Shown here piece after piece: positions 37,068 through 49,708 of a stretch of DNA of 64,000 bases. The notes beneath the pieces were generated by a model. That model was given only the letters and a program-made list of their open reading frames with translations. It had not been told where the DNA came from and did not search any database. The stretch lies in the NCBI RefSeq assembly GCF_030272615.1, contig NC_081405.1:647218920-647282919 (forward strand), in the 5' to 3' direction. How positions within the stretch are numbered: the first letter of the stretch is position 1; each line of letters opens with the position of its first letter. The stretch comes from Cryptomeria japonica. Its lineage: Eukaryota; Streptophyta; Pinopsida; Cupressales; Cupressaceae. A program made the position numbers and the translations under genes.

Positions 37068-38276
37068 TATAGACACTTGAAACTAATTATTTTAATTATT
37101 TTTAATTCCTCATGTAATTAATTAATTAATTATATTAATTCAAATTATTCTCAATATCAATTAATTATAATTAATATTGTCATTATAGTATGTGATTGAT
37201 TTATTTAAATCAATCCCTCTTTATTCTTCTAAAAATTAAATCCTCACAAATCTTCCTCTTAGCTAATTAATTTCAATTAATTAGTTAAACTACATGATTC
37301 TTACAAATCATCTTCCTAATTCATCATTAACCTAATAAAGTCTTCTAGAAATTCCCTAAACTCACTTAACCTTATTCTTCTAATTTTTAATTCCCTCCAC
37401 TCATTCTCTCTCCTAGTCAAATCCTCCTACAAATCCTATCCCACCTAATCTTTCCTCTAATTCCCCTCCTAATGAGTTGCTAGTGGCTAATCATCATGAT
37501 TAGCCACAAAGTCAACTCCTTGTCCCTTCCATCCAACCACCAGCTTTAAATGCTCTTTTCCTAGGTGAATGTGAGATTTTCAAAATCTCACAGTCCTATA
37601 GGCATCTCCTCTCCCAAGGAATTTTTAATTCCTTCTTATTCCTCCAATCCCCATGATCATCCCTTTTTGGAGAATTTTAAATTCCTCCTCCCCATGCTTC
37701 AAGGAATGTCATATCCCTTGCTCTTCTCAAGGCACATTGGGAAGTCTTCCCAATGTACCTTAAGGAGTGTGGAGACAAGAAATGTCTTTAAGGCATATCT
37801 CTTGGTCTCCACACCCTCTCTTGGGCCTTGTGTGAGCTCACAAGAAATCCTAGCCCTCCATCTTTAATCCATCCTACCCATCCATTCTTTTTCTCCTCTT
37901 CCTATAAATGAAGGACTCCATCCCTTCATTCTTTGTCTCCAAGCTTAGTAATCTTATGTTGCCCTTTTGAGCCTAGGAAAATCATCTTAGCAACCTTACC
38001 ATGTCAAAATCATCTCTCATCCACACTTAATCATCTCATCCCTATCATCCCTCAATATCCATCTCATTTATGCACAACATTGGAGAGCCATCCACATCAC
38101 CCAAGGGCCCCTTCACTTCGTCAAGCTCCATCTGAATGAGAAGGTAAAATAGCAAGGTATAAGCATTGTCTTTATGTTTTTTATGTGATTTGGTTTATGC
38201 TTCATCTTCTTATGTTTTAATTGTTTGATTTGCATATTAACAATCCAATCTACCTTGCTTCATTTTCCCCTTTTCA
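37068..38276 (+). mobile_element. 5' LTR of element F
   Basis: Starts TATAGACACTTGAAACTAATT (TG changed to TA) and ends CCCCTTTTCA, 1209 bp. Pairs with 49709-50989. It has an AATTAATTAATTA-rich start and a TCCC/CTTC-rich middle. A possible TATA-like CCTATAAATGAAGGAC lies at 37910. Confidence 0.85.
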
Positions 38277-38278
38277 TT

Positions 38279-38299
38279 TTGGCATGCCCGATGGGACCC
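38279..38299 (+). promoter_or_regulatory. Primer-binding site of element F
   Basis: TTGGCATGCCCGATGGGACC lies three bases after the LTR end. The position and TGGC...GGGA form fit a gypsy primer site; the exact tRNA was not determined. Confidence 0.55.
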
Positions 38300-40710
38300 A
38301 CATCCCTAAAAACTAAAATTTGTTTGTGAGTTTTGTGAGTTGTGAGACGCAGGTTCCGGAATAGCGTGAGAGACTGCAAACTGGCATGAGCATCTCGGGT
38401 TCAACACGATAGAAAACCTACTTCAGCGCGAGTGCTAGCGCACCATCACGACTGCCATGACATATTTAAATTTTTCCCGATCATCGTTTAAAATTTAAAA
38501 CATTTGGCTATGTATCTGTTTGTTTGCCGCATGCACAAGCATTTGGGCACAAACGCAGGCATTTCAGCGTGAGAGATTTTTATCATCGCGAGCAATTTCA
38601 TACAATTCCCACTCTAATATTTGAATTTAAATTTTGAAAATTTTATCCACTAATCTCCTAGATTTCTGTTTTACAGGGTTTAGCGCGAGTGCATGTGTTT
38701 CAGCGTGAGTGCGGGCATTACAGCGAGAGCGTAGGTGTTTCAGTGCGAGCGTTTCTGAGAGGTATAAAAAAACCCCTTCTCTGTTCTGTCTTGGTTTCTA
38801 TTTTCCTTTACTGGTTTATTTAGTTCAGTGCATATGTAGGCATTTTGATGCTTGCGTAGGCATTTCAATGCAACTGCCTGTACTTCAGTGTGTGCGTTGC
38901 ATGTGTAGTACAATTAGTACTAATTTCTATCTTTTTAGTTTTGTAGTTTAAATTGACCGACCAAGACTCAAAAAAAAAACTACTAATCCACCTTTTTGTA
39001 GGTTGCCTAGCAAATTCAACCAGACATTGTGTTTTTTTTAAAGTTAGGCACTTAGATGTTAATTAAAAGGGAATGAATCATTGTTTTACATGTTTTTAAG
39101 AAAATTGTAAAGGTAGGAGAGTATGCTCTCATCTAGCTAGATGATCAGAAATCCAGACCCTCCAACCTTTTCTTGATTGATTGCATGTTTACCTTTAGCG
39201 GGCCTCCCTCCCAACTTGCTCTTTGAGAAGGTTAGAGGGGAACAAACCAAGTGAGTACACCTAGACCTGGGGTTCCCAACTCACTATAATAAATAGGCCA
39301 TTAACTATGAAAGGGTCAATGGTTGGGGCTATATGAGAGTTCACTCTCACATTGGTTGCTTAGTAGGATCCTAGAGATCTCAATTACGCTTGTGTAACTA
39401 AGTTCTTGGTCCTTCCTTGGGCTATAGGCCTCAATTGCGCTTGTGCAACTGCGAAGGGTAGCTCCTAATGGGAAGACTTACTAAACACCTTGTTCATAGT
39501 GGCCAAAAACCTTCTAGTCATTGGTACAAGAGGTTGGACCTCTGAAGCCACCCATATTTTTATGGCCCTTAGTAGAGACACAAAGTTCACCATGAGGAGT
39601 TTTCATGGGAATTCATGTTTGGCTACCCTGGAGAAGTGAGTGTCATGGAGGGGAGACAGTGGAGTCAAGCATCTAAGTGTCTACTCTGGGTAAGCATAGC
39701 TAGGAAACCAATTGGGATCCAATGACTATTGTCCTTGCCAGCCTTAAGAGTGTTGTGTATGAGCATGAGTGTCTTTGAGATAATAAGCATTTGATCATTG
39801 TGTTTGCTTTGTTTGATACATACTTGCCAAGAGTATACTAAAAACACCTCACTCATGCCAAACACTTTGAAAAAACACTTGTCAAGACACAAACAATTAT
39901 CCAAGTCCTTACCTCACAAAGTCCAAAATTGCGTCCAAACTCCATCTGTCCCATGTCTCATAAGCCTAGGTGAGAAACTAAGAGTCTGTGCTCTCCATCA
40001 AGGTTTAGATTTGTCCTTTAAAACACCATCATCAAAATCAAGGTGGCCGTGTCCCTTCATACAACTTGTCATTCGAATCGATCCTCTATTGAGTCATGTT
40101 CATGCCAAGAACAACCTAGTCATCAAGTTTCTTGTAAGTCATCACTATCACACCTCCCCAATCAATCATCCTCAAAATTCCTATAAACTTATCACATCAA
40201 ATCAATCTCCCACCGTTATCAAATCAATTATCAAAATCCAAATCCAATCATCCTTTAATCCAATTTAACCTCACATTAAGGTTGCATTCCTTGTGAAGTT
40301 CCATTTAGACCTTATCACTAATCAATTGGCTCTCGTTCTTGAAAATAATCCTCTCCAAGTATCTTTTGCCTAATCCTTTTTGTGTCGATCAAGACTCTTA
40401 GCTCACGCCTTTACTTTGCTTAGGGTCATTAGTCAACCCTTGGTGGAAGAGAGGCTTTTTAATAATCATTCCAAGGTCTAAATTATACCCAACTTAGTCA
40501 TCACCTTGCTTGTGGTTTCATCCACCACCTAAAATCCCCATCCAAGGACTAAGGTGTTAATCATAATCCAATCTGAGCTCTAATCCAAGAACCCCACCAA
40601 TCAAAAAAATCCTTTGTCATCAAAGACAAAAACCAAAATTCCACGAACATCTTGCTAAGTCCTTTCATCAAAGATTTCCTCCTCCAAGCTTTTTCTAAGG
40701 TTATTTGTGC
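38300..40710 (+). other. Leader of element F
   Basis: About 2.4 kb without a convincing reading frame. Between 38340 and 38900 a degenerate unit close to TTTCAGCGCGAGTGC recurs at least eight times. After 39000 the sequence is irregular, with short local repeats (CTCAATTGCGCTTGTGCAACT at 39430, and a partial copy at 39380). Confidence 0.5.
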
Positions 40711-42960
40711 ATGGTCACAACTCGATCCCAAAAGAAAAATATGGCTGAACAACAATATGGCATGTCAGACATTAGTGTCCTATATGAAGATCCTATGCAA
40801 GGTCCTACACAAAGTGGGCAACCTAGCAATCAAGATCAAATCCAAAATCCTAACATGGTTAGCCAAGATGAACTCTCCCCGGAAGTGCAAACTTTCCTAG
40901 CAGACTCTTATAACTAAGAGATGGTTGAAAAGTTCATCCAACACAATCCTACTGCACTTCTAAAGACTCTCTTTGAAAATGCAGCTCAACTTCCACCTAA
41001 ATTTGATAAATCCGCTCTTGGCCAACAACTACAAGGAGACCTTGCTCCCACACAAAATGTTGCACCTATTATTAAAACTCAATAAATTGCAGCCCCACCA
41101 ATCATCCAAAGTCAATCAATGCCACCAATGGTACCTCCCACCGTGGTCTCCATCCCACCTCCTTCCTCGTTACCATCTATACCACTATCAAATCTGATCT
41201 CATCTATTCTCCAATATGCTTTTATACCACCTCCTTCCGTTCAACTACATATTTCTATCCTACAAACTTCCCTTTGTGTCAACAATGTCGCAAATTTTAT
41301 CCGGGTCATACTCAATCCTGTCACAACAGCTTGCAGACCACAACCAACTATCACCCAAATCCTTGCGACATCAGTTATTACATCTCACATTCCTGCCTCC
41401 TCATCATATCAATACATTGGTGGTGGTGCACCTTCCTTGACTCATCCAATTCTTGGGGCAAATACAATTCATCATTATCAAAATCCACAACAAGACCTCA
41501 TCAAGGAAATTCAAGACATGAAAAATATCATCAAGGACATGAAAGAAGGGACTAACAAGAGGAAACCTTACTCATTTGAGGAATTTTGTCCTTGTCCTTA
41601 CGACCTATCTATATTAGTTGCACCTTACCCTCCAGGATTTGAGATTCCTAAATTCACCAAGTATGAAGGCAACGAGGACCCCCATGACCATGTCTGGGAA
41701 TTTCACATCTTATGTCAAGAAGTCTCCTATAGTAACCTATATCTTCACAGACTCTTTCCCAAGAGTCTCATAGGAGACGCCTTGGCATGGTTCTCATCTC
41801 TACCATGAGGTTCCATTGTCTCCTTTCTAGACTTGGCAGAAAAATTTGTAGCTCACTATACTTACAACATGGTTAATGTCGTTTCCATGATGGACCTATG
41901 TAACACAAAACAAAGGCCCGAAGAGACTTTTTCCAACTTACAAAGATGGTGACATCTTATCAATAAATTTCAGTGGGACATGCTAGAACAACATCAAATT
42001 GATTTATTTCAAAACAACTTGGTACCCAAACTTTCAAGACCTTTGACGTCCCAATGTATCAAATCCTTCCAAAAATTGTCCAATAAGGGCCTTGCTCTTG
42101 ATCGTGTCTTGCTGGAGGAAGGAACCTTGAAACATTACCAGAAATCAACACAAAGTTCTTCCTCTTATGATAACAACAAGCCAAAATTCTAGTGTAAAAA
42201 CAAAAATATGGTCAACGATGGTGTAACTAATGCAAAGCGGGTCCGAACTGTGGCTACTCCCCCAAAATCCACCACCAATAATCATCAATTCAACAGCCAA
42301 AACAATCAAAATCAATCCCAAAAAACTCACAACAATGTCTCAATCCAGGGATGACCACCCCGATCAAATAACAGAGCTCCAAGAGACTTCACTCCTCTTG
42401 CTGAGCCTATTGAAATGGTGTTTCAAAAACTTGTCCAAGTAGGTGCAGTGGTGTTGCTGATCACTCGCCCATTTGACCCCAATCAACCTAAACCAAGATG
42501 GTATAACGAGAATGAGTATTGCTAGTATCATCATATCAAGGGACATGACACACAAAAGTGCATGAAGCTCAAAATCTACATACATGATCTCATTGATAGA
42601 GGTGAGATTGAAGTAGTAAATGCAAAACTTGGTAATAAAAATGACAAACTTAAAATATACCAAGAACCCTTCCCGAAGCATGATAAAGGAAAAGTCTCAT
42701 CATCTAATGGAGTGGGTTATGACTACACCAATCACATAACCAGATTTGACTCTTTAGTAGGTCACATCGAGCCTGCAGACAACCATGTTAATGTCATAAC
42801 TATCCAAGGAGCTAACCCTCCCCCTTCCCAAAGCAGACCAAATCCGGCTAAGATAGACATTCAAGGTGCCATGCCTTCCACCTCCCATCCCTAAAATGAC
42901 TATAATGTAACCACACGTAGAGGAAAAGTTACCATCCAAGGAGTTCCTCCCCCACCAAAC
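40711..42960 (+). pseudogene. Gag of element F
   Basis: ATG 40711 (MVTTRSQKKNMAEQQYG). A Gln/Pro-rich N-terminal part runs to about 41560. The gag core follows (FCPCPYDLSILVAPYPPGFE, FTKYEGNEDPHDHVWEF, LFPKSLIGDALAWFSSLP, 41581-41805; then FQWDMLEQHQIDLFQNNLVP at about 41970). A zinc finger of the Tat type, YHHIKGHDTQKCMKLK, is at about 42530 (first Cys lost to a stop). Stops lie at 40915, 41083, 41806 and 42190. A frameshift at about 42950 leads into the protease frame. Confidence 0.8.
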
Positions 42961-42968
42961 CCCCACCC

Positions 42969-45590
42969 ATGTCTTCTACCCGCCGATATGACCTCCTAGA
43001 CCAACTTGGGAAGACCCCTGCACATATTTCCATTTTGGAACTTCTCAAGACTTCCCCTGTACATAAGGAAATTTTAGAACAAGCCCTCCTTGAGTCCTGC
43101 ATTCCTGATAATATCAATGCTACTCAATTCCAAGCTCTCATTGGAAACCTTGCTGCCCAGCAGTACCTTGTATTTACCTCCAAAGATGCTCCTGCAGATG
43201 AAGATCACAACAAACCTTTGCATATTGAATCCCTTATCCAAAAACACAAGGTTAAACGTATTTTGATAGATGGTGGATCCGAACTTTATCTATGTACATA
43301 CAAATTAGTAAAACAATTGGGACTTTCTAAGGACTTGGTAGACACATCAGGAAGGATCACCATAACAGCATATGATGATGCAAAAAGAGTTTCGAAGGGA
43401 ATGATCACCTTACCTCTTCAAGTGGGCCCTATCACAATTGAAACCCCTTGCCAAGTACTAGATCTTGATCTCCCCTATAACATTCTCCTCGGATGGCCAT
43501 GGATTCACTCCTTGTAGGCCATGCCCTCCACCTATCACCAATGCATCAAATTCCCCTTTAATGGAAGAGAGATCACTATCAAAGGTGATCCCCAACATTT
43601 TCAATATTGCAAACTCTTATAAGGGAAGCATCCATATCATTACCCACAAAATAGACCCTCGCCAATGCCTCCATCTAACACATCAAATGTCTCCTCCACT
43701 TCATACCAATCAAATACCCAAATTAAAATCTTGGACAATGGTTGTGGAGAGTACAAATTGGAGGATGTCTTATTAATAGGCAACCTCCCCCTCTCTCCTA
43801 ATTCATTTGGCAAAAAAGAGCTCAAAAAAGACTTGAAACTAGTCATGCAATACCAAAACACTACCTTTCAGCAATGGGGCCCACTTGATGAAGAGAGCCT
43901 CGAAGTAGATGTCTCTTCATGGTTGTACTAGGAAGAAGATGAAGATCCAGCAAAAATATCCAAAAAGATGTACCCAAAAGCATTAACCATAGTTGAAAAA
44001 ATGGGTTACAAAGGACATGGCCTGGGACTAGAGGAGAAAGGAAGAAAAGAACCCATAAATCCTAACTCCTACAAATACAACAGAGGCTTGGGGTACACCC
44101 CGGTGCCTAAGATTACTATCGTTGGTGCCCCTTCTAGTCCTTCTTTGGATATTGAAAGCGCTGACGAAGAGGAGTTCCATGAAATGCCTTATGAATATGA
44201 AAATGATATCTTCTTTGACACTCACGTCAATACCATTACCCCCATAGCCCCTTCCACTTCATACAAGGTACATCTTGTCCATCCTAAACTCATAGACTGG
44301 GGCCAATGAGACAAATCCATGTTAGACATCTGCATCGATGATAATGCTCTCATTAGTCTCCTAACGGTGTGAAATTTGGAAGATTGTAACAGAATAGAGG
44401 GTATTCAACTTCATGAAAAGGGACACTTTGGTAGTCAGGTCAATGCCCTTAGCCACAAAAAAGATAATCAAAGAAAAAAACATGATTCCTTAGGTGAAAA
44501 CCTCTTCGAGGCACCTTTGGATGAGCAAAAAATAAAAACAAAGGGTGTATCCGAAATTGAAAACCTAGAAAAGGCACTTGACGATGAGGGACTTGACCTC
44601 CCTACCATTGGTTACCTTCTACATGATAGGTCAAATTTACTGATAGAAGAAATAGATAGCATTAACATGGGCACCAAATTCATCCCATAAAATGTGCTCA
44701 TTGCTAAGTCTCTCACTGAAAAAGAGAAACAAGATTTCATCAACTTCCTTATAGAGGTAAAAATCAATTTTCCATGGTCATATGTTGATATGCCAGGGTT
44801 GGATCCTGCCTTGGTGGTTCACAATCTTGTTGTCCTCCTAGATGCAAAACCTATAAAACAAAAATTGCACAAAATACACCTGCATATTGCCCTCTTGGTC
44901 AAGGAGGAACTCCAAAAAATGTTAGATGTAGAATTCATCAAACCAATAGACTACACTGAATGGGTCTCCAACATTGTACCTGTCGGGGGCATCCACATCT
45001 GCATAGATTTACAAGATCTAAATAAAGCTTGTCCTAAAGATTATTTCCTACTCCCCGATATAGATATGATTGTGGATCTTACAACATGACATGAGATGCT
45101 ATCACTCATGGATGGATTTTTTGGATACAACCAAAATAGGATTACAGATGAGGACAAACATAAAATTGCATTCACAAGACCATGGGGTACCTTTTGTTAC
45201 CAAGTTACACCTTTCGGCCTCAAAAGTGTAGGAGCTACATATCAATGTGCCATGACCATAATTTTTCATGATCTCTTGCACAAAATTATGGAGGACTATG
45301 TGGATGATCTGCTAGGCAAATCTAAGACAAGGCAAGAACACATCCCCATCCTATAGTAGATCTTTGACAGATTAGAAAAATACAAACTATGCTTGAATCC
45401 CAAAAAGTGTGTGGTTGGAGTCACATCACAAAAACTATTAGGATTCATTGTTTCCTGTAGAGGCATCGAGGTCTATCCTGCAAAGGTAAAAGCTATCATG
45501 AAATGCCTCCACAAAAAACTCTCAGACAACTCTACAGTCTCTAGGGGAAACTGCAGTCTGTTAGACACTTTATTTCACAACTAGCAGATA
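42969..45590 (+). pseudogene. Pol of element F, part 1: protease, G-patch, RT
   Basis: One frame holds from 42969 to about 45584 with point stops (43515, 43617, 43929, 44307, 44688, 45087, 45354). Protease: ILIDGGSELYLCTYKLVKQLG near 43265, LDLPYNILLGWPWIHSL near 43470. G-patch near 43968-44100: EKMGYKGHGLGLEEKGRKEPI, then YNRGLGYTP. RT: LQKMLDVEFIKPIDYTEWVS, HICIDLQDLNKACPKDYF, TRPWGTFCYQVTPFGLK, and the catalytic box EDYVDDLLGKS near 45300, intact. LGFIVSCRGIEVYPAKVKAIM ends the connection region near 45500. Protease has GG in place of the usual SG after Asp. Confidence 0.85.
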
Positions 45591-45599
45591 AGTGCCATC

Positions 45600-46740
45600 C
45601 ATTTGCACACCTCCTGCACAAGGACACGAAATTCAAATGGGACTGCTTATGCCAAAAGGCCTTTGAGAAACTAAAATAATATCTAGCATCACCTCCAGTA
45701 TTGATGCCTCCTACTTTGAGAAAACCCCTTATTTTGTATATATGTGCTACTGCAGTGGCATTGGGGGCATTACTGGCACAGACACACGATCAAGGGAAGG
45801 AACATGCCATCTACTACATCAGTCAGATGCTAGTGGGGTATGAACTCAATTATACCCCCATTGAAAGAGAATGCTTGGCATTGGTGTTTAGCAAACAGAA
45901 ACTCTGACACTAAATGCTAAACAACAAAACAAAACTAATTGCTAAGATTGATCCACTTAAATATCTCTTGTCAAAAGTTGCTCTCACTAGTAGAATCACT
46001 AAATGGGTCATGCTCTTAAGCGATTTTGACATTGAATATGTGGACATAAAGACAATCAAGGGACAAGTCATTGCAGATTAGTTAGCTGAAGCTCCACTTC
46101 CAGGGGACCATCCTTTCTCACAAAATTACCAGATGAGTTCATTATGATGGTTACCACATCCCCCACATGGCGATTGTACTTTGATGGCTCTTGCACCCAA
46201 AATGTATCAGGGGAAGGAATATTATTGATTACACCTCAAGGAGATGGCATCCCAAAATCATACAAGATAGCCTTTGCATGTACCAACAACATAGCTGAAT
46301 ACAAAGCACTCATCACAGGGTTGCGCCTGGCTATCCACTGAAAAATAAAGGAGTTACAAGTCTATGGTCATTCTCAGCTTGTCATAAAACAAGTCAATGA
46401 TGAGTATCAAAAAAAGGATGATAAAATACCTTCCTACCGTACCATGGTTGAAGATCTTAAGTAACATTTCATGATAATCAAGTTTGATAAAATCCCATGA
46501 ACAAACAACAAGGTTACAGATGTAATGGCCACCATTGGCTCCCTCCTTCAAATGCCAACACATAGTCAGAAGTGTGAGTTCTTGGTTGAGCAATTGTTTA
46601 TACCGACATATGACCTACCAGAGTTTGAAATGGTGTGTGTTCTCATTGGTCCTGAGTCCCCTTGGTACCAAGAAACCTTCGCTTTCCTCAAGGACAACAC
46701 CATTCCCACACATCTCACCAAAACCCAATAACAAACATTC
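45600..46740 (+). pseudogene. Pol of element F, part 2: two RNase H domains
   Basis: The first RNase H (45701-45907, KPLILYICATAVALGALLAQ, IYYISQMLVGYELNYTPIEREC) lacks the usual first Asp, as often in Tat-lineage elements. After a linker (SRITKWVMLLSDFDIEYVDI) and a frameshift near 46135 comes a second, archaeal-type RNase H (46141-46510): WRLYFDGSCTQNVSGEGILL, NNIAEYKALITGLRLA, LQVYGHSQLVIKQVNDEY. First Asp and Glu are present; the third acidic position (usually VxGDSQL) is His here. A connection to integrase (MPTHSQKCEFLVEQL, PWYQETFAFLKD) follows. Confidence 0.8.
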
Positions 46741-47200
46741 ATTCGTTGATATGCTTGTTACACCACCCTTGGAGACACCCTATTCAAAAGGCATTTTGAT
46801 GGTTCCCTCCTAAGGTCTCTAGATAAACAAGAAGCAGAATGGGCATTACACAAAGTACACGAGGGTATTTGTGGGGCACACTCAAGTGGATTCACATTGG
46901 CTAAATTTTTTTTGAGAACAAGATACTATTGGCCTAAAATGGAAGTAGATGCATCTAATTATGTGAAGAAATGCATCCCTTGTTAGCAACATGGTGACAA
47001 GATTCATGCACCATCACAAGAATTGCAGCCATTTATTACACCATGGCCCTTCTCATAGTGGGGGCTCGATCTCATTGGGAAAATTCACCCTCCATCCTCC
47101 AATGAACATAAATTCATTATCATCACCACCAAATATTTCACCAAGTGGGTAGAGGCTATCCCTCTTACTTTTACCACTGGCATGCAAATATCCAAATTTG
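46740..47200 (+). pseudogene. Pol of element F, part 3: truncated integrase
   Basis: A zinc-binding domain is visible near 46840-46990 (HEGICGAHSSGFTLAKFFLR, RYYWPKMEVDASNYVKKCIPC), then the first catalytic region (WGLDLIGKIHPPSSNEHKFI, FTKWVEAIPLTFTTG). The sequence stops matching integrase near 47180, before the second Asp and Glu. The downstream side is the C-terminal end of the antisense ORF, so a deletion joined the two. Confidence 0.75.
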
Positions 47201-48769
47201 GCCTGTAACCCCTCTAACTCGACATCCTACTGATGAAGAGAATCCTATAGTCCTGCTATGTCTGTCCCTATCTGGGCCTCCTCTAGCATCCTCTCTCCCT
47301 CATCCCCCTCCACCCTAAAGGCATCCACCTCTATCCTGGTAGTATGGAGACTCTTTGTCATATTGGCTATCTCCCATGTCAGCCACTCCACCTCTGCCCC
47401 CATGCTCTTCCTCTAAGCCCTCTCTACCTGTAGCTCATCCTTGACTGAATGGAGCCTCACTCTATAAGTATCCCGCTCTTGCTGAACATGGTCAAACTCA
47501 GCCTGTGACACTCCTCCCCTCTCATCCACCTGTTTCTTAGGGATATCCATAAGAATGGCCTCCCCTCCCTCACCAACTACAGCCTCCCCTTCCTCACCAA
47601 CTACAACCTCCTCTCTCTTGCCAACTGTGGGCTCCACAGCCTCTCCCACTGGGGCATCCCCTACCTTTCCCTCCCCCTCCTCTGGATCCCTCCTCCACAC
47701 AACTCAGACTCTCCTCTATTGTCCACCCACACCACGCCCTACACAAACCATAACTCTCTCTCCTGGGCCATCATCCTCCCCACCCACCACCTGATCAACC
47801 CCCAACTCCAACTCCTCATCATTCAAAACTCTAGGAATGGTAAGCTGCACTGGCAAGTGCCCCTCCCACCAGCTCCTATAACCACCTGTCATAGATTGAT
47901 CTCCCAAAAATCCACATCTTGACTCCTGCCCGGTGTAGCTGCCAATTATCTCTCCACCGCTCACATCCCAAAAATAGTATCCATGTGAACTGCGCCAACT
48001 CATCTAGGATCCTCCTCCAAAACCACATAGACACTGTCTATGTGTAGTGTAACACTCCCCTGTACCTGTCCACAAATGGCTGGCGTGGCCACCTGTCCTG
48101 AACCCTTAGTGGTCGAGTCACTACAATATGCTCTAGCACCCAGATGTGTAAGAGTGTGACCCCAACAGATAAACTGGCATACTCCCTGTAAACCACTAGA
48201 TGCATGTCATGATACAACTGGGCTAGCATCGCTGACCCCCACACATACTACTGACCATGATGAAACATGAAGTACAAACACCTGCTCCACCCAAGAGAAA
48301 ATCCATGACCGCCCAAATCAGGAATGATCCGCCCACTCAGGAAGTCGCAAATCACCAAAACCAATCAAGGAATCTGTCCAACACCCATCACCTGGCCTAG
48401 GTGCATTCTTCTCCTGTCTAACATGGGTGGCATATCATACTCGCACACCTCCCACAGATAAAAATCAGATACATCCAACTGATACTCAGAGATCACGCCA
48501 CAAATGAGGATCTTCAAGATCCTCCAAACATCTAACAAAGTCACTGTGGCCTCTCCAATCGGCAAATAGAAGGTGTTATACTGACTATCCCACCTCTCCA
48601 CCAATGCTATCATCATGGCAATATGTGCCTGTATCCTCGGCCACCTGCCTACATAATGCAACCTTAGCGTAGCTAGTACCTCCAACTCATCATGGGCTAA
48701 CTCATGATAGAGACTCATCATGGCAGGCCAATGCTCTCTCGAAGCTAGTGGTCCCCTCTCCGTTTGCAT
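47180..48769 (-). pseudogene. Antisense accessory ORF with plant mobile domain in element F
   Basis: ATG 48769 (MQTERGPLASREHW). Plant mobile domain features follow: RIQAHIAMMIALVERWDSQY, FYLPIGEATVTLLDVWRIL (48630-48510), then after a stop at 48365, WGSAMLAQLYHDMHLVVY and LLHIWVLEHIVVTRP (48240-48110). A frameshift near 48030 leads to an acidic Gly/Glu spacer (47700-47560) and a coiled coil (EFDHVQQERDTYRVRLHSVK, EGLQAKFGYLHAS, to about 47180). The order of helical domain, low-complexity spacer and coiled coil is like that of the other accessory ORFs here. Antisense ORFs between pol and the 3' LTR are known in Tat elements. Confidence 0.75.
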
Positions 48770-49693
48770 CCATCACACCAAATCATTACTTTCACATCTT
48801 AAACCCCCCTCCTGACCTCTGGAACCAACCATACCCTTCCCCCCATTCCAAAATTCTAAGCCAAAATTGAATTTCCACCCATCCCAGGCGCACGCACTGA
48901 TTTACCAAGCGCTTGCACCAAAACTGTGATGCTCGCACCATTTTGTAGGCGCTCGCACCAACAGATAAACCCCCACCCTCTTTTTCCTCTTGGGATTATT
49001 AACACGAGCACCCACATAATCCCTTGGGCCCCCATCCTGAAGTGTGAGCACCCTCATTGAAGTGCGAGCAGCCACGCTGATTCACAAATTCCCCTCCCAA
49101 ACCCTCTTTTCTAACCACCCCTATGCGAGTGCCTGTGCTGATCGCTAGCACTCGCACTGCCCTAGGGGCACACATGCTGAAACAATGATCAATGCGAGCA
49201 CCTCACCTAATCTAGGCCCCTATTTCTAGCTCTAAAAATTTCCTAAAATAAAAAATTTCAAAAGGGGATGGTCCTACTCAACAGTGGTCCATAGCGCATC
49301 GGTCGGTCAAATCATTGGATCCTCTCGGCACAATGATCATGAACTGGAATGCAGTCCATCTCTCCTTCTCATCTTCCTCTCTCTGAGTGGCTCTAAGGCT
49401 TGTGTGTAACAATGACCCCTCATTGGGCCCGTTGTGGCTTATATGGGCCCCCGTGAGGGCCCATCTTCCTTCGTTGTCTTGCATCTCCTATTCTTCTTTC
49501 CAAATTCTTCAAGACTGCTCCATATTTCTTCCTCGCTTACCTCTCCCATCCAAATCCTTCTTCATTTATTTTCAAGAATTTTTCGCATTTTTTTCTGAAT
49601 AAAATCTCGAGGAGGCATACACCTCCCACGCTTTACGTTGGGGTATCCTTTTCTTCTCCTATCTTCTATACATCGCCAAATTTGCCGCTGCGT
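48770..49693 (-). other. Leader of the antisense ORF / 3' untranslated region of element F
   Basis: No coding frame on either strand. On the minus strand a degenerate GGTGCGAGCGC / TCAGTGCGTGCGC unit recurs at least ten times from 49200 to 48890 (plus-strand view GCGCTCGCACC). The same kind of unit fills the sense leader at 38340-38900, in the other orientation relative to the element. Confidence 0.55.
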
Positions 49694-49708
49694 AAAAGAG
49701 GGGCAAAA
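49694..49708 (+). promoter_or_regulatory. Polypurine tract of element F
   Basis: AAAAGAGGGGCAAAA directly before the 3' LTR start TGTAGACAC. Confidence 0.75.

Noticed and set aside
38340-38900. Coding frame 38709-38951 in the F leader
   Set aside because: It reads through the degenerate repeat, has Cys-rich low-complexity content and lies before gag with no relative elsewhere.
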